Assembly (NCBI GenBank): GCA_016223135.1 | Contig: JACRPQ010000004.1 | Span: 930,001 to 994,000 of the forward strand | DNA from: Chloroflexota bacterium | Lineage (GTDB): Bacteria > Chloroflexota > Anaerolineae > Anaerolineales > Villigracilaceae | Direction: 5' to 3' | DNA: 64,000 nt | Part shown: positions 8,550 to 16,935 of the stretch, one piece after another | Layout of the letters: each line of letters opens with the position of its first letter | How positions within the stretch are numbered: position 1 is the stretch's first letter | Notes under the pieces: generated by a model | What the model saw: only the letters and a program-made list of their open reading frames with translations | Told to the model about the DNA's origin: nothing | Database searches by the model: none | Program-made: the position numbers and the translations under genes

Positions 8550-9269
8550 ATGGAAGCACTTGGTATTAATCTCGGTCTGCTCATAGTTCAGATCATTGCG
8601 TTCATCATCGTCTTTTTGACGTTGAATGCCTGGGTCTACAAGCCCATGCTGGACATGATGGAAACCCGTAAGCAGAAGATTGCGCAGGGTTTGGAAGACG
8701 CCCGCGTCGCTGCGGAAGCCCGCGCCAACGCCGAAAAAGAAGCGGCGAAAATCATTGCCGATGCCCAGGCGGAAGCCAGCAAGGTCATTCGTGAAGCCAC
8801 GGAGCGTGCCGCAGCCGCCGGCAAGGAAGTGAAAGCTGCCGCCGAAGCCGAAGCCGCCAAGGCGCGCGAAGCCGCCCTGGCTGAGATCGAACTCGAACGC
8901 GCCCGCATTCTGGGCGATTTACGCGGTCAGATTGCCTCGCTGGCGATTGCCGCCGCCAATAAACTGGTCGGCGAAGCGCTCGATGAAAAGAAACAGCGTG
9001 CGCTGCTCGATGAGTTCTTCTCCGGCGTCAAAGCCGGCAAGGTGGTTGTGGTCGAGGGCGAGTTCCAGGGCGAAACCGCTGAAGTCACCAGCGCCCTGCC
9101 GCTGACCGGCGAAGAGCAGGAAGCCGTCAAGAAAAGCTTCAAAGCCAAGGAAGTTACCTTCAAGGTCAACCCTGCCATCTTGGGCGGCTTGGTCGTCAAA
9201 ATCGGCGATAAAGTTCTCGATGGTTCGGTGGCTGGCAAACTCGAAGGCTTACGACATTCCTTGAAGTAA
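8550..9269 (+). CDS. atpF: ATP synthase subunit b fused to the C-terminal domain of delta
   Basis: This is the peripheral stalk protein (239 aa; b subunits are usually about 160-170 aa). Residues 5-27 form the membrane anchor and 35-140 a long Ala/Glu/Lys-rich helix typical of b. From about residue 160 the sequence becomes a delta (OSCP) C-terminal domain: AEVTSALPLTGEEQ, then NPAILGGLVVKIGDKVLDGS and GKLEGLRHSLK. The N-terminal helical domain of delta, which binds the alpha subunits, is missing. A different b-delta fusion is known in mycobacteria, where delta is complete. A terminator follows directly and no atpA, G, D or C gene is in the window, so F1 must be encoded elsewhere. Confidence 0.9.
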   Translation: MEALGINLGLLIVQIIAFIIVFLTLNAWVYKPMLDMMETRKQKIAQGLEDARVAAEARANAEKEAAKIIADAQAEASKVIREATERAAAAGKEVKAAAEAEAAKAREAALAEIELERARILGDLRGQIASLAIAAANKLVGEALDEKKQRALLDEFFSGVKAGKVVVVEGEFQGETAEVTSALPLTGEEQEAVKKSFKAKEVTFKVNPAILGGLVVKIGDKVLDGSVAGKLEGLRHSLK

Positions 9270-9300
9270 ATCAACAGATTGTAACGATTACGTCGTTTCA

Positions 9301-9336
9301 AGAGGGCTTTGGTTGAATGACCAAAGCCCTCTGTTT
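9301..9336 (+). terminator. Rho-independent terminator of the Fo operon
   Basis: A perfect 12-bp stem, AGAGGGCTTTGG (9301-9312) with CCAAAGCCCTCT (9321-9332), has an 8-nt loop and is followed by G and TTTTT. It closes the atp operon after the b-delta gene. Confidence 0.93.
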
Positions 9337-9370
9337 TTATGGCTTTCTCAAAGTCTGGATGCGAGCCTTC

Positions 9371-9456
9371 TTTGTACACGGGTTTCGCAGAATGAACGGA
9401 TTTCTTTCCGTTTTTCACGGAGAACCCTGTATCATCCGTGCGATCCGTGTACAAAG
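9371..9456. repeat. Palindromic intergenic repeat with GTACACGG ends
   Basis: The ends TTTGTACACGG (9371-9381) and CCGTGTACAAA (9445-9455) are perfect inverted repeats around about 63 nt. A related element lies at 34220-34290 and a more diverged one with TACCGTACAA ends at 48577-48714. It has no ORF and looks like a small non-autonomous palindromic repeat. Confidence 0.7.
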
Positions 9457-9503
9457 ATTGATTCCGTCGAGCGATAATGAGGATAATGAGAAATAAATAG
9501 CCC

Positions 9504-9531
9504 TTGACGGATTTCCATTTCTGCCTATAAT
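9504..9531 (+). promoter_or_regulatory. Promoter of the ilv/leu leader
   Basis: TTGACG (9504-9509) and a perfect TATAAT (9526-9531) are 16 nt apart. The expected start is near 9538, 17 nt before the leader ORF. It is the only good promoter between the atp terminator and ilvD. Confidence 0.8.
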
Positions 9532-9554
9532 CGGGCGAAATATCTAGAACCAAA

Positions 9555-9656
9555 ATGAATTCGATCTTCAGCCTCTCCCTTATTGTCGTCCTTCTTGCGG
9601 TCCTTATTATTAAGGACCTGTTTGTGGTTGGGACGGCAACGGTGAGAGTGAGATAA
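9555..9656 (+). CDS. Branched-chain amino acid leader peptide (attenuator)
   Basis: This 33-codon ORF lies between the ilv promoter and a terminator hairpin. Seventeen of 33 residues are Ile, Leu or Val, including the run LIVVLLAVLII at codons 9-19 (10 of 11 branched-chain). Ribosome-mediated attenuators of ilv operons, such as that of E. coli ilvGMEDA, use leader peptides of this size and composition. A small hairpin (9599-9606 with 9611-9618) overlaps the Ile/Leu/Val codons. GGACGGC (9631-9637) can pair with GCCGCTCC (9685-9692, one bulged C), which would disrupt the terminator. No strong Shine-Dalgarno is visible. The function is inferred from layout and composition, and the peptide could alternatively be a small membrane protein. 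Confidence 0.8.
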   Translation: MNSIFSLSLIVVLLAVLIIKDLFVVGTATVRVR

Positions 9657-9683
9657 ACTCGCACACCAAATCTGGAAACATAG

Positions 9684-9715
9684 AGCCGCTCCGACCACAT
9701 CGGAGCGGCTTTTTT
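9684..9715 (+). terminator. Attenuator terminator upstream of ilvD
   Basis: A perfect 11-bp stem, AGCCGCTCCGA (9684-9694) with TCGGAGCGGCT (9700-9710), has the loop CCACA and is followed by TTTTT. It lies 28 nt after the leader ORF stop and about 60 nt before ilvD, where transcription would be aborted when branched-chain aminoacyl-tRNAs are plentiful. Confidence 0.9.
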
Positions 9716-9731
9716 GTTACCCCACCCCCGA

Positions 9732-9760
9732 CCCCTCCCATGATGAAGTCATGGGAGGGG
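9732..9760 (+). other. Perfect hairpin just upstream of the ilvD ribosome binding site
   Basis: CCCCTCCCATGA (9732-9743) and TCATGGGAGGGG (9749-9760) form a 12-bp stem with a 5-nt loop and no T tract. It ends 6 nt before the AAGGAG of ilvD. It may be an RNA stability or processing element, or a dispersed repeat; a role in attenuation is possible but not shown by the sequence. Confidence 0.6.
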
Positions 9761-9777
9761 AGTAACAAAGGAGCCGT

Positions 9778-11445
9778 ATGCGATCCGACACCGTCAAAAG
9801 AGGATACGATAAAGCGCCGCACCGCGCCTTGCTGCGCGCCACCGGGCTGAAAGAGGAGGACTTCGGCAAGCCCTTCGTGGCGGTTGTCAATTCGTACGTG
9901 GACGTTGTGCCGGGGCATGTCCATTTGCAGGAGTTCGGCAGGATTGTGAAAGAGGCTGTGCGGGCGGCGGGGGCTGTGCCGTTCGAGTTCAACACCATCG
10001 GCGTGGATGACGGGATTGCGATGGGTCATGCAGGCATGAAATATTCCCTGCCCTCGCGCGAGTTGATCGCCGACTGCGTGGAAACGATGATCGAGGCTCA
10101 CCGCTTCGACGCGATGATCTGCATTCCCAACTGCGACAAAATTGTGCCGGGCATGCTGCTGGCAGCCATGCGGGTCAACATTCCCACGATTTTTATCTCC
10201 GGCGGTCCCATGCCTGCCGGCAAAACGCCCGACGGCGAGACGGTTGACCTGATTTCGGTCTTTGAAGGGGTGGGGGCGTTTTCAGCCGGGAAAATTGACG
10301 AGGCGCGTCTGACCACGCTGGAACGGTTCGCCTGCCCCTCGTGCGGTTCCTGCTCCGGTCTGTTCACCGCCAATTCGATGAACTGCCTGATGGAAGTCCT
10401 GGGTATTGCCCTGCCGTTCAACGGTTCGGCGCTGGCGAAGACCGCGGAGCGCGAAGCCCTGGCGCGCAAAGCCGCCGCGCAGGTGATGACGCTGCTCGAG
10501 CGCGACATCAAGCCGCGCGACATCGTGACCGCCGAAGCGATTGACGATGCCTTCGCGCTGGATATGGCGATGGGCGGCTCGACCAACACTGTTCTGCACA
10601 CGCTGGCGCTGGCGCACGAGGCGGGGGTGGATTATCCACTGGAACGCATCAACGCGGTGGCGGATCAAGTACCGCACCTGACCAAGGTCAGCCCTTCGGG
10701 CAAGTGGCACATGGAAGATGTTCACCGCGCGGGGGGAATTCCAGCCATCTTGAACGAAATCCAGCGCGGGACGGGGATGCTGCACTTTGATCGAATCACC
10801 GTCTCCGGCACAACGCTGGGTGAGTCGATTCGCGGCTGTGAAATCAAGGATGAAGAAGTGATTCACCGCTGTGAGAACGCTCATTCCAAACGCGGCGGTC
10901 TGGCGATTTTGTTTGGCAACCTCGCTCCCAATGGGGCGGTGGTCAAGGTGGGAGGGGTGACGCCGGAGATGATGAAGTTCAGCGGACCGGCGCGCATTTA
11001 CGAGAGTCAGGACGACGCGATGCGGGGCATTCTGGCGCGCGAGGTGCAGCCCGGCGATGTGGTGGTGGTGCGCTATGAAGGTCCCAAAGGCGGACCTGGA
11101 ATGCAGGAAATGCTCTCGCCGACTTCCGCCATCATGGGGCAGGGACTGGGCGACAAGGTGGCACTCATCACCGATGGACGCTTCAGCGGCGGCACGCGCG
11201 GAGCCTGCATTGGACATGTCTCACCGGAGGCGGCGGCGGGAGGTCCGATTGCCGCGCTGCAGGCTGGGGATGTGATCGAGATTGATTTGGTCGGACGCCG
11301 CCTCGAGGTCCGCTTGAGCGAAGCGGAGATTCAGAGTCGGTTAGCCGCGCTGCCTCCCTTCCAGCCCAGAGTCCAAAGCAAATGGCTCAGGCGTTACTCG
11401 CAGTTTGTGACCAGCGCGGATACGGGAGCGGTGTTGAACGTGTAG
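9778..11445 (+). CDS. ilvD: Dihydroxy-acid dehydratase
   Basis: It dehydrates 2,3-dihydroxy-isovalerate and 2,3-dihydroxy-3-methylvalerate to the 2-keto acids, the third common step of Val and Ile synthesis. The protein has 555 aa. Metal and cluster motifs are visible: [11 protein letters not shown] (C119), [19 protein letters not shown] and [10 protein letters not shown]. In the first motif the sequence is [14 protein letters not shown], as in the E. coli enzyme with its oxygen-sensitive [4Fe-4S] cluster, not the PCN motif of the [2Fe-2S] type; the cluster type is therefore an inference. AAAGGAG precedes the ATG. It is the first structural gene behind the attenuator. Confidence 0.96.
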   Translation: MRSDTVKRGYDKAPHRALLRATGLKEEDFGKPFVAVVNSYVDVVPGHVHLQEFGRIVKEAVRAAGAVPFEFNTIGVDDGIAMGHAGMKYSLPSRELIADCVETMIEAHRFDAMICIPNCDKIVPGMLLAAMRVNIPTIFISGGPMPAGKTPDGETVDLISVFEGVGAFSAGKIDEARLTTLERFACPSCGSCSGLFTANSMNCLMEVLGIALPFNGSALAKTAEREALARKAAAQVMTLLERDIKPRDIVTAEAIDDAFALDMAMGGSTNTVLHTLALAHEAGVDYPLERINAVADQVPHLTKVSPSGKWHMEDVHRAGGIPAILNEIQRGTGMLHFDRITVSGTTLGESIRGCEIKDEEVIHRCENAHSKRGGLAILFGNLAPNGAVVKVGGVTPEMMKFSGPARIYESQDDAMRGILAREVQPGDVVVVRYEGPKGGPGMQEMLSPTSAIMGQGLGDKVALITDGRFSGGTRGACIGHVSPEAAAGGPIAALQAGDVIEIDLVGRRLEVRLSEAEIQSRLAALPPFQPRVQSKWLRRYSQFVTSADTGAVLNV

Positions 11446-11514
11446 CGTAGTATGCGTTCTCTAACGCTTGGCGACGTTAGAGAACGTCGCTTACGCATAG
11501 TGTTACTTACGCAT
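11444..11514. repeat. Paired-hairpin repeat (CTCT/AGAG loops)
   Basis: Two short hairpins follow each other: GCGTT-CTCT-AACGC (11454-11467) and GACGTT-AGAG-AACGTC (11473-11488). Their tetraloops are complementary. Related pairs occur at 41192-41245 and 50268-50318, and a single hairpin at 28674-28689. The element fills most of the ilvD-ilvB gap and ends just before the ilvB ribosome binding site. Confidence 0.75.
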
Positions 11515-11526
11515 AAAGGAGAGAGA

Positions 11527-13218
11527 ATGAAGAAAACAGGCGCAGAAATTTTATGGGAATGTCTGATGCGTGAAGGGGTGGAGGTGGTGTTTGGTTACCC
11601 CGGCGGAGCCAACATGCCGATTTACGACGCCATGCTCAATTATCCCGTTCATCATGTGCTGGTGAGGCACGAGCAGGGCGCGGCACACATGGCAGACGGC
11701 TACGCCCGCGCTTCGGGCAAGGTCGGTGTGGCAATGGCTACCTCCGGACCCGGCGCAACCAACCTGGTGACGGGCATTGCTACGGCGATGATGGACTCCT
11801 CGCCGGTGGTCTTCATCACGGGGCAGGTGGCTGCGCATCTGATTGGCGGCGACGCCTTTCAGGAAACGGACGTGACCGGCATTACCTTGCCCATCACCAA
11901 GCACAACTATCTTGTGACGCGCGCCGATGAGATTGCCGAGGTGGTGCGCGAGGCGTTTTACATCGCCCGCAGCGGACGTCCCGGACCGGTGCTGATTGAT
12001 ATTTGCAAGAACGCGCAAATCGAAAAGACCGAGTTCGTGTACCCCGAAGAAGTGCGCTTGCCCGGCTACAAGCCGCCTCTGCGCGCTCCCAAAGCCGATT
12101 TGGAGAAAGCCGTCCATCTGATTGAGCGGGCAAAGCGTCCGGTGATTTTGCTGGGGCATGGTGCGATTATCTCCGGCGCGGAGGAGGTCATTCAGCATTT
12201 CGCCGTCAAGACGCAAACCCCGGTCGCCATGACCCTGCTTGGCTTGGGCGCTTTCCCCGCCTCGCATCCGCTTTCGCTGGGGATGATGGGCATGCACGGC
12301 GAGGCGCACTGCAACCTGGCAATCCAAAACGCCGACCTGCTGTTGGCTTTTGGAATGCGCTTCGATGACCGCGTGACCGGCACGCTCAAAACCTATGCGC
12401 CGAACGCCAGGAAGATTCATGTGGAGATTGACCCTTCCGAAGTTCACAAGAACGTGCGGGTGGATGTGCCGCTGGTGGGCGATCTAAAAACCATCGTCAG
12501 CGACCTGATTCCGATGGTGGATGAATACGAGCATGAGGAATGGCTTCAGCAGATTGCCGAATGGAAATCGGATGGCGACGCGCGCTCGATTATGACTTGG
12601 TCTCACGACGGCAAACTCTATGTGGCGCATCTGATTCATGACCTGTGGGAGGCAACCGCAGGAGGCGCGATTGTCACCACCGATGTAGGGCAGCATCAGA
12701 TGTGGGCGGCGCAATACTATTTCATGGACAAGCCCAAACGCTGGATTACCTCCGGCGGTTCAGGGACGATGGGCTTTGGTCTGCCCTCGGCGATTGGGGC
12801 GTGGTTCGCGCGCAAAGACGAGGAAATCTGGGCGGTGGTGGGCGACGGCGGTTTTCAAATGACCGCGGCAGAACTGACGACCGCCGTGCAGGAAGGCGCG
12901 AACGTCAAGGTTGCCGTCATGAACAATAACTTTTTGGGCATGGTGCGCCAATGGCAGGAATTCTTCTTCGAGAAGCGTTATTCGGCGGTCAACATGCTGA
13001 CCCCCGATTTCGTCAAACTGGCTGAGGCGCACGGTGTCCCTGCCCGCCGCGTGACCAAACCCGAAGAGGTGAAAGAAGCCATCGCATGGGCGCGCCAAAT
13101 TCAGGGACCGGCGCTGTTGGAGTTCATGGTGGAACGCGAGGATGCGGTCTATCCGATGGTGCCGGCTGGCGCTTCTTTGCATGAAATGCTGCGCCGACCG
13201 GTGAAGGAGGCAAGGTGA
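11527..13218 (+). CDS. ilvB: Acetolactate synthase large subunit
   Basis: This ThDP enzyme condenses two pyruvates to acetolactate, or pyruvate and 2-ketobutyrate to acetohydroxybutyrate (563 aa). The catalytic Glu is E49 in VRHEQGAAHMADGYARA. The ThDP motif runs from VGDGGFQM (439-442) to MNNNFLGM (466-468). The frame is open upstream to 11452, but ATG 11527 has AAAGGAGAGAGA and gives the usual N-terminus MKKTGAEI; the upstream part is repeat sequence. The regulatory subunit follows 52 nt later. Confidence 0.96.
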   Translation: MKKTGAEILWECLMREGVEVVFGYPGGANMPIYDAMLNYPVHHVLVRHEQGAAHMADGYARASGKVGVAMATSGPGATNLVTGIATAMMDSSPVVFITGQVAAHLIGGDAFQETDVTGITLPITKHNYLVTRADEIAEVVREAFYIARSGRPGPVLIDICKNAQIEKTEFVYPEEVRLPGYKPPLRAPKADLEKAVHLIERAKRPVILLGHGAIISGAEEVIQHFAVKTQTPVAMTLLGLGAFPASHPLSLGMMGMHGEAHCNLAIQNADLLLAFGMRFDDRVTGTLKTYAPNARKIHVEIDPSEVHKNVRVDVPLVGDLKTIVSDLIPMVDEYEHEEWLQQIAEWKSDGDARSIMTWSHDGKLYVAHLIHDLWEATAGGAIVTTDVGQHQMWAAQYYFMDKPKRWITSGGSGTMGFGLPSAIGAWFARKDEEIWAVVGDGGFQMTAAELTTAVQEGANVKVAVMNNNFLGMVRQWQEFFFEKRYSAVNMLTPDFVKLAEAHGVPARRVTKPEEVKEAIAWARQIQGPALLEFMVEREDAVYPMVPAGASLHEMLRRPVKEAR

Positions 13219-13270
13219 GAAATTTTTTAGAGCAAGGGCGAAAGAGGAAATTGGAAAGGAGTGCATGATT

Positions 13271-13831
13271 ATGCAATACACCTTCGTTACTCTTGTGGAA
13301 AACAAACCCGGCGTGCTGAACCGGGTGGCGTCGTTGTTCCGCCGCCGCAATTTCAATATCGAATCGCTGGCGGTTGGACGGACGGAGCGCCCCGATATTT
13401 CGCGCATGACCATTGTGATGGAGTGCGAGGATGAGACGGTGGCGCACAAAATCGAAGCCAATCTCTACAAACTGGTCAATGTGATTGACGTGCAGGATGT
13501 TACGCATCAACCGGCTGTGACCCGCGACCTGGCGCTCATCAAGGTCAAGGCGGGTCCCGAACAGCGGGCGCAGGTCAACAACCTGGCGCAAATCTTCCGC
13601 GCCCGCATTGTGGACGTGGCGGCTGATTCGGTCATTGTCGAAGCGACCGGCACGGAAGAGAAAATCGAGGGGATGATTGAGTTGCTGCGTCCGATGGGCA
13701 TTCTGGAGATGGTGCGCACGGGTCAAATCGCCATGACGCGCGGCGCTTACGAAGGCACACGCCGCGCTCCCGGCGCAAACGGCAACGGCTGGCACGGCGA
13801 CGAGGACGAAAATGCTCTGGCGGAGTATTAG
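13271..13831 (+). CDS. ilvN: Acetolactate synthase small (regulatory) subunit
   Basis: This is the regulatory partner of IlvB. The N-terminal ACT domain (about 1-75; VENKPGVLNRVASLFRRRNF) binds valine in the family, and the C-terminal domain (about 80-160) activates the large subunit. The ATG at 13265 is only 3 nt from AAAGGAG, whereas 13271 has 9-nt spacing and gives the usual start MQYTFVTLVENKPG, so 13271 is preferred. The length of 186 aa is typical of longer bacterial forms. The last 20 or so residues are Gly/Asn/Glu-rich and less conserved. Confidence 0.94.
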   Translation: MQYTFVTLVENKPGVLNRVASLFRRRNFNIESLAVGRTERPDISRMTIVMECEDETVAHKIEANLYKLVNVIDVQDVTHQPAVTRDLALIKVKAGPEQRAQVNNLAQIFRARIVDVAADSVIVEATGTEEKIEGMIELLRPMGILEMVRTGQIAMTRGAYEGTRRAPGANGNGWHGDEDENALAEY

Positions 13832-13860
13832 TAATTGGTAAGTGGTAAATGGCAATAAGG
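13828..13860. repeat. Heptamer tandem repeat (GTAATTG type)
   Basis: Four 7-nt units, variants of GTAATTG, fill the gap between ilvN and ilvC. They are the complement of the TACCAAT heptamers found at 16905-16934 and 19035-19075. The ilvC ribosome binding site follows immediately. Confidence 0.7.
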
Positions 13861-13870
13861 AGAATAGAAC

Positions 13871-14959
13871 ATGGCAAAAATCAATTTCGGCGGCGTGGAA
13901 GAAGAAGTTGTGACTCGCGAGGAGTTCCCATTGGAGCGCGCCCGCGAGGTTCTCAAGAACGAAGTGGTGGCTGTGCTGGGCTATGGCGTGCAGGGACCGG
14001 CGCAGGCGATGAACATGCGCGATAACGGCATCAACGTCATCGTCGGTCAGCGCCCCGGCACGAAGAATTGGGACAAGGCGGTGGCAGACGGCTGGGTGCC
14101 GGGCGAGACGCTCTTCCCGTTGGAAGAAGCGGCGGAACGCGGCACGATCGTCCAGTATCTGCTTTCGGACGCGGGTCAGCGCAGTCAGTGGTCCAAAATC
14201 GTCGAATGCCTGAACGAGGGCGATATGCTCTACTTCTCGCATGGCTTCTCCGTGACCTACAAAGACGATACCGGCGTTGTCCCTCCGCCGAATGTGGACG
14301 TGGCGCTGGTGGCGCCCAAAGGTTCCGGCATGAGCGTGCGCCGCAACTTCCTGGCGGGGAGCGGAATCAACGCCAGTTTCGCCGTTCATCAGGATTACAC
14401 CGGACGCGCCTGGGAACGGACGGTCGCTCTCGGCATTGCCATCGGCGCGGGCTATCTGTTTCCGACCACTTTCAAAAACGAAGTCTACAGCGACCTGACC
14501 GGCGAGCGCGGCGTCTTGATGGGCGCGCTGGCGGGCGTGATGGAAGCGCAATACAACGAACTGCGCAAGCACGGTCACAGCCCCAGCGAAGCCTTCAACG
14601 AGACGGTGGAAGAACTGACCCAATCGCTCATCCGGCTGGTGGGCGAAAACGGCATGGACTGGATGTACGCCAACTGCTCCACCACCGCCCAGCGCGGCGC
14701 GCTCGATTGGAAGAACCGCTTCCGCGATGCGGTTGCGCCGCTCTTCGAACAGCTTTACGAAAGCGTCGCCAACGGCACGGAAGCCCGCATCACGCTGGAG
14801 GCGAACTCCCGTCCCGATTACCGCGAACAGCTCGAAAAAGAACTGGCTGAAATGCGCAATTCCGAGATGTGGCAGGCGGGCGCGGCAGTGCGGGCGTTGA
14901 GACCGGAGAATTGGGGGAGAGAGGTAGACAAGTACACAGGTACACAGGTACACAGGTAA
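13871..14959 (+). CDS. ilvC: Ketol-acid reductoisomerase, Bacteroidetes/fungal-like type
   Basis: It isomerises and reduces acetolactate or acetohydroxybutyrate with NAD(P)H and Mg2+ (362 aa). The Rossmann motif is GYGVQG at 37-42, and metal-binding acidic residues lie in [11 protein letters not shown] and [13 protein letters not shown]. Segments such as [37 protein letters not shown] and [16 protein letters not shown] resemble yeast Ilv5 and Bacteroidetes enzymes rather than the common 330-aa bacterial form, by recollection only. The last ten or so residues ([10 protein letters not shown]) are encoded by the octamer repeat array that begins near 14926; even the stop codon lies in it. AAGGAG precedes the ATG. 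Confidence 0.93.
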   Translation: MAKINFGGVEEEVVTREEFPLERAREVLKNEVVAVLGYGVQGPAQAMNMRDNGINVIVGQRPGTKNWDKAVADGWVPGETLFPLEEAAERGTIVQYLLSDAGQRSQWSKIVECLNEGDMLYFSHGFSVTYKDDTGVVPPPNVDVALVAPKGSGMSVRRNFLAGSGINASFAVHQDYTGRAWERTVALGIAIGAGYLFPTTFKNEVYSDLTGERGVLMGALAGVMEAQYNELRKHGHSPSEAFNETVEELTQSLIRLVGENGMDWMYANCSTTAQRGALDWKNRFRDAVAPLFEQLYESVANGTEARITLEANSRPDYREQLEKELAEMRNSEMWQAGAAVRALRPENWGREVDKYTGTQVHR

Positions 14960-15012
14960 ACATTTACGTGTGTACGTGTCTACATGTGTACGATGTATAC
15001 GTGTGTGCTACA
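14926..15012. repeat. Octamer tandem repeat array (NNGTANAC), overlapping the ilvC 3' end
   Basis: Units such as AGGTAGAC, AAGTACAC and AGGTACAC repeat every 8 nt and then switch to the complementary form (GTGTACGT, GTCTACAT), making a long imperfect palindrome. The array supplies the last codons and stop of ilvC and ends just before the leuA ribosome binding site. Confidence 0.8.
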
Positions 15013-15027
15013 CAAAAGGAGAGTTCC

Positions 15028-16665
15028 ATGAGAAGTAATTACGTCAAAATCTTCGATACCACCCTGCGCGACGGCGAGCAATCGCCTGGCGCGACGATGA
15101 CCTCCGCTGAAAAACTGGAAGTGGCTCGCGCCCTGGCGCGTCTGGGTGTGGATATTATCGAGGCAGGTTTTCCCGCCGCCTCGCCCGACGACCTGGAAGC
15201 CGTCCGCAGGATTGCAGTTGAGGTGGGCAACCCAGCCGTCGGTGAGTCGGATGCGAGAGTCCCCGTCATTGCGGGGCTGGCGCGGGCGAACAAGTCCGAC
15301 ATAGACAAGGCATGGGCAGCGGTCAAAGAGGCGCAGAAGCCGCGCATTCACACGTTCCTGGCGACCTCCGAAATCCACATGAAGCACAAACTCAAGATGA
15401 CGCGCGAGGAAGTGGTGCAGCGCGTGCGCGAGATGGTGGCGTATGCCCGCTCGCTGTGCGCGGATGTGGAATTCAGCCCCGAAGACGCCGGGCGCTCCGA
15501 CCCGCAGTTCCTGTATGTGGTGTTGGGCGATGCAATCAAAGCCGGCGCGACCACTCTGAATATTCCCGACACGGTGGGCTACACCATGCCCGATGAGTTC
15601 GGCGCGCTCATCAAAGGCATCATCGAAAATACGCCCGGCATGCACGAAGGCATTACGGTCAGCGTCCACACGCACGACGACCTGGGGCTGGCGACCGCCA
15701 ATGCGCTGGCGGGCATCCGCGCCGGGGCGCGGCAGGCGGAAGTGACCATCAACGGCATCGGCGAACGCGCCGGCAACTGCTCGCTGGAAGAGGTCGTGAT
15801 GGCGCTCAAGACCCGTCATCCCATCTTTGGCTTGGAAACGGGCATAGATACCACCCAACTGGCGCGCCTCAGCAAACTGGTTAGCAATTACACCGGCATT
15901 CCCGTTCAGCCCAATAAAGCCATTGTCGGCGCGAATGCCTTCGCGCACGAGGCGGGCATTCATCAGGATGGAATGCTCAAACACAATCTGACCTACGAAA
16001 TCATGCGCCCGGAAGATGTCGGTGTGAATCAGTCCAAACTGGTGCTTGGAAAACATTCGGGACGTCACGCCCTGCGCATGCGCCTGATTGAGATGGGACA
16101 CTCCCTCGATGAAGCCGAACTCGACAAAGCCTTTGCCCGCTTCAAGGAATTGGCAGACCGCAAGAAGGTCATTACCGAAGCCGATTTGGAGGCGCTGATT
16201 GCCGACGAATTCTACCGTCCGCGCGATATTTACGCGCTCGACGGTCTGCAAGTGGCTTGCGGCACGATGGGCATGCCCACCGCCACCGTGCGCCTGCGCG
16301 GACCGGACGGCAAAATTCACACCCAGGCTGCCATCGGCACCGGTCCAGTGGACGCTGCCTACAAGGCAATTGACCATATCGTCAAGGCGCCAAACACCTT
16401 GCTGGAATTCAACATTCACGCCATTACCGAAGGGATTGACGCGCTGGGCGAAGTCACCGTGCGGGTTCAGCCCAAAGACGGTTTGACTCGATTCGACGCC
16501 CAATCGGAAATGCCCTATGAACGCGTGTTTGGCGGTCATGGCGCCGATACCGACATCATCGTTGCCAGCGTCAAAGCCTATCTGGCTGCCCTCAACAAAC
16601 TCCTCACCGCCCAAACCGAAGCCGCCGAGACCCGCCAGCATGATTACGGCGTGATGTTGGGGTGA
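15028..16665 (+). CDS. leuA: 2-isopropylmalate synthase
   Basis: It condenses acetyl-CoA and 2-ketoisovalerate in the first committed step of leucine synthesis (545 aa). The TIM-barrel catalytic domain begins with [16 protein letters not shown], and the metal-binding HxH is in [17 protein letters not shown]. The C-terminal allosteric leucine-binding domain (about 400-545) is present ([28 protein letters not shown]). The frame is open upstream into the repeat and ilvC, but ATG 15028 has AAAAGGAGAG upstream and gives [16 protein letters not shown]. Feedback control by Leu is expected from the intact regulatory domain. Confidence 0.96.
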   Translation: MRSNYVKIFDTTLRDGEQSPGATMTSAEKLEVARALARLGVDIIEAGFPAASPDDLEAVRRIAVEVGNPAVGESDARVPVIAGLARANKSDIDKAWAAVKEAQKPRIHTFLATSEIHMKHKLKMTREEVVQRVREMVAYARSLCADVEFSPEDAGRSDPQFLYVVLGDAIKAGATTLNIPDTVGYTMPDEFGALIKGIIENTPGMHEGITVSVHTHDDLGLATANALAGIRAGARQAEVTINGIGERAGNCSLEEVVMALKTRHPIFGLETGIDTTQLARLSKLVSNYTGIPVQPNKAIVGANAFAHEAGIHQDGMLKHNLTYEIMRPEDVGVNQSKLVLGKHSGRHALRMRLIEMGHSLDEAELDKAFARFKELADRKKVITEADLEALIADEFYRPRDIYALDGLQVACGTMGMPTATVRLRGPDGKIHTQAAIGTGPVDAAYKAIDHIVKAPNTLLEFNIHAITEGIDALGEVTVRVQPKDGLTRFDAQSEMPYERVFGGHGADTDIIVASVKAYLAALNKLLTAQTEAAETRQHDYGVMLG

Positions 16666-16666
16666 T

Positions 16667-16740
16667 GAAAAGGATGAATTATGAAGGATGAAAGAAGAAA
16701 GATGAAAGATGAGCGATGAAAAGGTCTCGAGGAGAAAAAA
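16667..16740. repeat. Heptamer-like GATGAAA repeats
   Basis: The gap after leuA holds repeated variants of GATGAAA or GATGAAAG with roughly 7-8 nt spacing. It ends at the GAGGAGA ribosome binding site of the next small ORF. Confidence 0.55.
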
Positions 16741-16741
16741 C

Positions 16742-16900
16742 ATGAACACACAAAATGAACATTTAGACGCCGTCCAATCGCATTGCTTCGACCCGTTCCC
16801 CGAACCACAGACCATTCCCTCCGGCTGGGATGTCAGCGCTTTCAATGCCGCGACGCCCTCCTCCGAAGCGGAACCGTCAGGCGAATCAGAATCCTACTGA
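16742..16900 (+). CDS. Small hypothetical protein between leuA and leuC
   Basis: This 52-aa ORF starts at ATG 16742 with GAGGAG upstream. The central segment [19 protein letters not shown] is unusual and not low-complexity, which suggests a real folded or binding motif; the tail is Ser/Glu-rich. There is no signal peptide or membrane segment. I do not recognise a family. Its position inside the leucine operon and its ribosome binding site support expression; a role in LeuCD assembly or regulation would be speculation. The leuC frame also runs through this region upstream of its start, in a different phase. Confidence 0.6.
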   Translation: MNTQNEHLDAVQSHCFDPFPEPQTIPSGWDVSAFNAATPSSEAEPSGESESY

Positions 16901-16904
16901 CATC

Positions 16905-16934
16905 AACCAATCACCAATTACCAATTACCAATCC
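16905..16934. repeat. TACCAAT heptamer repeat upstream of leuC
   Basis: Three to four heptamers (CACCAAT, TACCAAT, TACCAAT) directly precede the leuC ATG and occupy the place where a ribosome binding site would be expected. Confidence 0.75.
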
Positions 16935-16935
16935 C

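Noticed and set aside
9732-9760. Second intrinsic terminator before ilvD
   Set aside because: The 12-bp hairpin is perfect but lacks any T tract, so it is listed only as a hairpin.
14926-15012. CRISPR array
   Set aside because: The repeat unit is 8 nt with no unique spacers and no cas genes are in the window; it is a simple tandem repeat.
13124-16845. Long minus-strand open frames (609 and 621 codons) opposite ilvN-ilvC and leuA
   Set aside because: Both are shadows of well-supported plus-strand genes, with no recognisable domains and no ribosome binding sites.
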